NCBI RefSeq assembly: GCF_008806775.1
Contig: NZ_WAEM01000003.1
Span: 124,001 to 188,000 of the forward strand
Length of the DNA stretch: 64,000 bases
Source: Flavobacterium luteum
Lineage (GTDB): Bacteria; Bacteroidota; Bacteroidia; Flavobacteriales; Flavobacteriaceae
Direction of reading: 5' to 3'
The notes below the pieces were generated by a model. It did no database searches. It was not told where the DNA came from and saw nothing but the letters and a program-made list of their open reading frames with translations. Both the position numbers and the translations under genes were made by a program. This document shows, in pieces, positions 59,630 to 64,000 of this stretch. How positions within the stretch are numbered: position 1 is the first letter of the stretch; every line of letters starts with the position of its first letter.

Positions 59630-62062
59630 TTACGACCCACACATTTCGCATTCGTCAGGACCGGCATTTTTTGCCAATTCAATCATGGCTCTGTATTCTT
59701 CTGCTGATATTTCTGCGGGTTCGTCTAAAACGGCGATAGGCTGTAACACTTGCTCTACAGGTTGCTCTTTTACTTCTATAGGCTCTGCTTTTTTATCATT
59801 ATTCAATGTAAATTTAATAGCATCAACCGCAGCTTTTGTTCTTAAATAATACATTCCAGTTTTTAATCCTGATTGCCAAGCATAGAAGTGCATCGATGTT
59901 AATTTAGAATAATTAGCGTCTTGCATGAATAAATTTAGCGATTGCGATTGGTCTATAAAATAGCCTCTATGACGCGACATATCGATAATATCTTTCATAG
60001 ACATTTCCCAAACGGTTTTGTACAAGTCTTTTAAATCCTGAGGGATACGTTCTATGTTTTGAACAGAACCGTTGTTTCTCATGATTTCTTGTTTCAAATC
60101 TTCAGTCCACAATCCTTGTTTTACCAGGTCTTCTAATAAGTGTTTGTTTACTACGATGAACTCTCCAGATAACACACGACGCGTGTAGATATTTGAAGTA
60201 TACGGCTCAAAAGCTTCGTTATTCCCTAAAATTTGAGAGGTAGAAGCTGTTGGCATTGGTGCTACTAAAAGTGAATTTCTCACCCCGTGCTCCATCACTT
60301 CTTTTCGTAATGATGCCCAGTCCCAACGGCCTGATAGCTCTTCATCTTTTAATCCCCAAAGATTGTATTGAAATTCTCCGTTTGACATAGGAGACCCTTT
60401 AAAGCTTGAATATGGGCCCTCTTCTTTTGCCATTTCCATAGATGCGGTAACTGCTGCAAAGTATAAAGTTTCGAATATTTCTTGATTTAATTTCTTTGCT
60501 TCATCACTTGTAAATGGCATGCGCAATAAAATAAAAGCATCTGCTAAACCTTGAACACCCAAACCTACTGGGCGATGACGCAAGTTAGAATTTTCGGCTT
60601 CTTTTACAGGATAGTAATTTCTGTCGATTACTTTATTCAGGTTGCGAGTAACGCGTTTGGTAACAGTATATAATAAATCATGGTTGAATTTGCCCTTTTC
60701 AACAAACATAGGTAGTGAAATGGAAGCCAAGTTGCAAACTGCAATTTCATCTTTTGATGTAAACTCCATAATCTCTGTACACAAATTCGACGAACGAATG
60801 GTTCCGAGGTTTTTTTGGTTTGATTTTCTATTCGCAGCATCTTTATAGAGCATGTATGGAGTCCCAGTTTCGATTTGAGATTCTAGAATTTTTTCCCACA
60901 ATTCACGTGCTTTGATGGTTTTTCTACCTTTACCACGAGTCTCATAATCAATATACATGGCTTCAAATTCATCTCCATACACATCATACAAACCAGGACA
61001 TTCGTTAGGACACATTAAAGTCCAATAGCTGTCTTCTTGTACTCTTTTCATGAATAAATCAGATGTCCACATGGCAAAGAATAAATCTCTAGCACGCATT
61101 TCTTCTTTTCCTGTATTCTTTTTCAAATCTAAAAATTCAAAAATATCGGCATGCCAAGTTTCGATATAGATTGCAAAACTTCCTTTACGTTTTCCGCCAC
61201 CTTGATCTACATAACGAGCAGTATCATTAAAAACACGCAACATTGGTACAATTCCGTTTGATGTTCCGTTGGTGCCACGAATATAAGAACCCGTTGCGCG
61301 AACGTTATGAATAGACAAGCCAATTCCTCCAGCTGATTGTGAGATTTTAGCCGTTTGCTTTAAGGTGTCGTAAATGCCGTCAATACTATCATCTTGCATG
61401 GCCAATAGGAAACAAGAAGACATTTGAGGTTTTGGAGTTCCTGCATTAAACAATGTTGGAGTAGCGTGGGTAAAGAATTTTTTAGACATTAAGTCGTAGG
61501 TTTCAATAACCGATTTTAAATCATTTAAGTGAATTCCGACAGCTACACGCATTAACATGTGTTGCGGACGCTCTACGATTTTCCCGTTTATCTTTAGCAA
61601 ATAGGAACGTTCTAAAGTTTTGAATCCAAAGTAATCGTAGTTAAAATCTCTGTTATAAATGACATGCGAATCTAAAAATTCAGCATTTTCCATAATTACT
61701 TTATGCACTTCTTCTGAAAGTAAAGGCGCTTTTTGCCCATTTCGTGGGTTCACGTAAAAATACATTTCGTTCATCGTTTCAGAGAACGATTTTTTAGTAT
61801 TAGAATGCAAATTCGAAATCGCAATTCTAGCCGCTAATTGTGCATAATCTGGATGTGCAATTGTCATTGAAGCTGCAGTTTCAGCAGCAAGATTATCTAA
61901 TTCTGAGGTAGAAACGCCATCATATAACCCTTCTATTACCCGCATTGCTACTTTTACAGCATCTACTAAATCGTTTAAACCATAACATAGTTTTTTAATT
62001 CTATCGGTGATTTTGTCGAACATTACAGGCTCTTTATGGCCATCTCTTTTTACTACATACAT
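59630..62062 (-). CDS. nrdA: Ribonucleoside-diphosphate reductase, large subunit (class Ia)
   Basis: The protein has 810 residues from [18 protein letters not shown]. An ATG eight codons earlier is not family-like. Residues 1-95 are an ATP-cone regulatory domain. The active-site motifs are [12 protein letters not shown] (redox Cys), NLCTEIMEF (Asn, Cys, Glu) and [10 protein letters not shown] (partner Cys). A tail of about 60 Glu/Pro-rich residues ends DECEMCGS with the C-x2-C shuttle. It reduces ribonucleotides to deoxyribonucleotides. It follows nrdB by 112 bases. Confidence 0.97.
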   Translation of the reverse strand: MYVVKRDGHKEPVMFDKITDRIKKLCYGLNDLVDAVKVAMRVIEGLYDGVSTSELDNLAAETAASMTIAHPDYAQLAARIAISNLHSNTKKSFSETMNEMYFYVNPRNGQKAPLLSEEVHKVIMENAEFLDSHVIYNRDFNYDYFGFKTLERSYLLKINGKIVERPQHMLMRVAVGIHLNDLKSVIETYDLMSKKFFTHATPTLFNAGTPKPQMSSCFLLAMQDDSIDGIYDTLKQTAKISQSAGGIGLSIHNVRATGSYIRGTNGTSNGIVPMLRVFNDTARYVDQGGGKRKGSFAIYIETWHADIFEFLDLKKNTGKEEMRARDLFFAMWTSDLFMKRVQEDSYWTLMCPNECPGLYDVYGDEFEAMYIDYETRGKGRKTIKARELWEKILESQIETGTPYMLYKDAANRKSNQKNLGTIRSSNLCTEIMEFTSKDEIAVCNLASISLPMFVEKGKFNHDLLYTVTKRVTRNLNKVIDRNYYPVKEAENSNLRHRPVGLGVQGLADAFILLRMPFTSDEAKKLNQEIFETLYFAAVTASMEMAKEEGPYSSFKGSPMSNGEFQYNLWGLKDEELSGRWDWASLRKEVMEHGVRNSLLVAPMPTASTSQILGNNEAFEPYTSNIYTRRVLSGEFIVVNKHLLEDLVKQGLWTEDLKQEIMRNNGSVQNIERIPQDLKDLYKTVWEMSMKDIIDMSRHRGYFIDQSQSLNLFMQDANYSKLTSMHFYAWQSGLKTGMYYLRTKAAVDAIKFTLNNDKKAEPIEVKEQPVEQVLQPIAVLDEPAEISAEEYRAMIELAKNAGPDECEMCGS

Positions 62063-62174
62063 AAGCATTGAGGTTTTAAAAAACAAGAAATCCCTTTCCT
62101 GCTTTTGGGTTATTTGTATTAATTGTTTGTTTTATTTTCTTTTTTAATCTGGAAAATTACAGATGGTATCGTTT

Positions 62175-63152
62175 TTAAAAATCAGCATCAAAGCTAATTT
62201 TTTGAGCGTCAGAATCGGTATTCATTACACCTGATTTTTGATATTCGGCTACTTTCTTTTCAAAGAAATTGGTTTTTCCTTGCAAAGATATCATATCCAT
62301 AAAATCGAAAGGGTTAGTGGTATTGTATTCTCTATCACATCCCAATTCAACTAACAATCTATCAGTAACAAATTCTAGGTATTGTGTCATTAGTCCAGCA
62401 TTCATACCTATTAAACTCACTGGCAACGACTCTGTAATAAATTCTCTTTCGATGTTTAGTGCATCAACAATAATTTCTCTTATTCTGCTTTTAGGAACTT
62501 TTTTTAATAAATGATGATTGTGTAAATGCACTGCAAAATCACAATGCACTCCTTCGTCACGAGAAATTAATTCGTTTGAAAAAGTGAGACCAGGCATTAA
62601 CCCACGCTTTTTTAACCAAAAAATCGAACAAAAACTTCCTGAGAAGAAAATTCCTTCTACTGCAGCAAAAGCAATAAGCCTTTCAGCAAAAGAATCAGAC
62701 TCAATCCATTTTAATGCCCAATCGGCTTTTTTCTTAATGGCAGGAAAAACATCAATTGCTGTAAACAACTCGTTTTTTTCTGCTTCGTCTTTTACGTAGG
62801 TATCAATCAATAACGAATAGGTTTCGCTGTGAATGTTTTCCATCATGATTTGAAAACCATAGAAAAACTTCGCTTCGGCATATTGTACTTCATTTACAAA
62901 ATTTTCGGCTAGATTCTCATTTACAATTCCGTCAGATGCCGCGAAAAAAGCTAAAATATGTTTGATGAAGTATTTTTCTTCATTATTTAATTTGTTGTTC
63001 CAATCGTTTAAATCTTGCGATAAATCGATCTCTTCTGCAGTCCAAAAACTGGCTTCCATTTTTTTATACCATTCCCATATATCATGATGTTTGATAGGAA
63101 AAATTACAAAACGATTTTTGTTTTCTTGTAAAATAGGTTCAATCTGAGGCAT
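62175..63152 (-). CDS. nrdB: Ribonucleoside-diphosphate reductase, small subunit (class Ia)
   Basis: In this 325-residue helical diiron protein [15 protein letters not shown] carries the iron ligands Glu and His and the radical Tyr with class I spacing. A second ligand set is in [12 protein letters not shown] and [15 protein letters not shown]. The C-terminal ISFDADF is the tail that docks into NrdA. The presence of Tyr indicates the tyrosyl-radical type. The upstream 260 bases are AT-rich; I see a weak AATCTTTG -7-like box but no clear NrdR boxes. Confidence 0.97.
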   Translation of the reverse strand: MPQIEPILQENKNRFVIFPIKHHDIWEWYKKMEASFWTAEEIDLSQDLNDWNNKLNNEEKYFIKHILAFFAASDGIVNENLAENFVNEVQYAEAKFFYGFQIMMENIHSETYSLLIDTYVKDEAEKNELFTAIDVFPAIKKKADWALKWIESDSFAERLIAFAAVEGIFFSGSFCSIFWLKKRGLMPGLTFSNELISRDEGVHCDFAVHLHNHHLLKKVPKSRIREIIVDALNIEREFITESLPVSLIGMNAGLMTQYLEFVTDRLLVELGCDREYNTTNPFDFMDMISLQGKTNFFEKKVAEYQKSGVMNTDSDAQKISFDADF

Positions 63153-63415
63153 CTCTTAGGTTTGTTTTTTTGAAATTTTAACGAAAAATTATGTTTTCTG
63201 TCGAGTACAAAGATTGTCATTTGTAATCAAAAAAGAAAGTCAAACTTATTCACAATCGGCTTTAGTTTTTAACAAACGGGAGTATTCTCAATATTTTTAT
63301 TAAAATTTTTACAATATTGAAAATCAGCTATTTAAAAATAGTAAAAAGTTAAAAACTACCGTAAAATATAGGATTTTAGATGTGCAAAACAAGAAAAAAC
63401 AAACTTCTTTTGAAA

Positions 63416-63982
63416 TTATCTTTTCAGTTCTTCAGCCACTTTTTCGAGCTCTAAATACCAATCTTCGCCAAACCTTCTGATAAGGGCTTCTTTAACAAAT
63501 TTATAAACTGGAACTTCTAATTCCTTGCCTAAAGAGCAGGCATCGTCACAAATATCCCAACGGTCATAATTTACGGCGGCAAATTCAGTAAAATCCTTCA
63601 CTCTAATAGGATACAAATGACAAGAAACGGGTTTTTTCCAATCGATTGCACCTTGATTATACGCTTGCTCGATACCGCAAAGTGCCGTTTTACCGTCAAA
63701 AATTACGTAAGCGCAGTCTTTATTTTCTATTAAAGGAGTTTCAAGATCGCCATCGGTTCCTTTTGTCCAAGTGCCTTGTGCTTCGATGGCGGAGATGCCT
63801 TCTTTGCGAAGAAAGGGTTTTACTTTGGTATAAATTTCTTCTAAAATTTTAGTTTCTTCTAAGCTTAAAGGTGCTCCCGCATCGCCATCGACGCAACAAG
63901 CGCCTTTGCAGGCAGATAAATTACACACGAAATCTTTTTGTAAAATGTCTTCGGAGACAATGGTTTTTCCTAGTTGAAACAT
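63416..63982 (-). CDS. DUF3109 family Cys-rich protein
   Basis: In this 188-residue protein, cysteines cluster in DFVCNLSACKGACCVDGDAG (near 20) and continue in ENKDCAYVIFDGKTALCGIEQAY, SCHLYPIR and WDICDDACSLG. The spacing is that of the DUF3109/YkgJ-like group, predicted to chelate zinc or an iron-sulphur cluster. The function is unknown. It is a single gene at the right edge, with a -7 box just before its start. Confidence 0.88.
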   Translation of the reverse strand: MFQLGKTIVSEDILQKDFVCNLSACKGACCVDGDAGAPLSLEETKILEEIYTKVKPFLRKEGISAIEAQGTWTKGTDGDLETPLIENKDCAYVIFDGKTALCGIEQAYNQGAIDWKKPVSCHLYPIRVKDFTEFAAVNYDRWDICDDACSLGKELEVPVYKFVKEALIRRFGEDWYLELEKVAEELKR

Positions 63983-63986
63983 ATTG

Positions 63987-63994
63987 CAAAGATA
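63987..63994 (-). promoter_or_regulatory. -7 box of the DUF3109 gene
   Basis: TATCTTTG on the minus strand (complement of 63987-63994) ends four bases before the start codon, predicting a leaderless transcript. Confidence 0.5.
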
Positions 63995-64000
63995 CTTTGC

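Noticed and set aside
1..64000. CRISPR arrays, transposases, integrases, restriction or other defence genes
   Set aside because: I found no regularly spaced repeats, terminal inverted repeats or matching protein families; the gene content is core metabolism, envelope and secretion cargo.

Overview
The window is a chromosomal segment of a low-GC Bacteroidota bacterium, almost certainly a member of the Flavobacteriaceae and probably Flavobacterium. The evidence is the gliding genes gldD and gldE next to ssb and mutY, proteins with C-terminal type IX secretion (T9SS) sorting domains, a fused MurF-alanine racemase, a bacterial geranylgeranylglyceryl phosphate synthase, TANNTTTG-type promoter boxes, and an almost complete absence of Shine-Dalgarno sequences. 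It is mostly core genome. I see no prophage, insertion sequence, CRISPR array, integron or rRNA operon. No stretch longer than about 300 bases lacks a gene; the largest gaps (about 230-270 bases) hold promoters, terminators, a riboswitch or AT-rich sequence.

Layout. 1-226 is the start of an exported CarboxypepD_reg-type protein. 426-1141 is rplU-rpmA. 1405-4785 is a tandem M16 peptidase pair, one active and one lacking the zinc motif. 4832-6328 holds a DMT transporter and an HMA lipoprotein. 6373-9865 (minus) is mutY-ssb-gldE-gldD. 10000-12207 holds an HU/IHF protein, a 30-residue very basic protein that is probably a ribosomal protein, and RNase G. 12264-17255 (minus) is pdxA, DUF177-rpmF, fabH, accB, accC. 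17313-19680 holds riboflavin synthase, a tiny PID-CTERM-like protein and ahcY. 19936-24411 (plus) holds a phosphopantetheinyl transferase, GGGP synthase, a PnuC-family transporter, a NadR-like kinase fused to DUF4301, and an ArfB-like hydrolase. A TPP riboswitch then precedes a TonB-dependent receptor (24483-26940).

26999-31180 holds a degenerate Rieske-like lipoprotein, greA, a HIT protein, tRNA-Ala(GGC), a QueD-like enzyme, LpxH-like hydrolase and an MFS transporter. 31321-35370 is a 1349-residue fusion of FG-GAP/ASPIC repeats, a vanadium haloperoxidase domain and a T9SS tail. Next come recJ, adenine deaminase, HopJ-like protein, rsmI, an acidic protein of unknown function, tdk, murF-alr, mscL and asd. 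46112-49509 is a three-gene unit (His-rich exported protein, TonB receptor, lipoprotein) that looks like a metal uptake system. The rest holds DoxX, mtgA, an FAD oxidoreductase, a secreted reprolysin-like metalloprotease, divergent tadA/dxs, dgt, a GNAT enzyme, nrdB-nrdA and a DUF3109 protein.

Points most worth a second look are the kinase-DUF4301 fusion beside a PnuC transporter and a TPP-controlled receptor, the FG-GAP/haloperoxidase fusion, the 30-residue basic protein after hup, the His-rich/TonB/lipoprotein unit, the PID-CTERM-like peptide, the terminator-like hairpin in the greA leader, and the back-to-back promoters that predict leaderless tadA and dxs mRNAs. Nothing in the window is a clear-cut new defence or mobile system.
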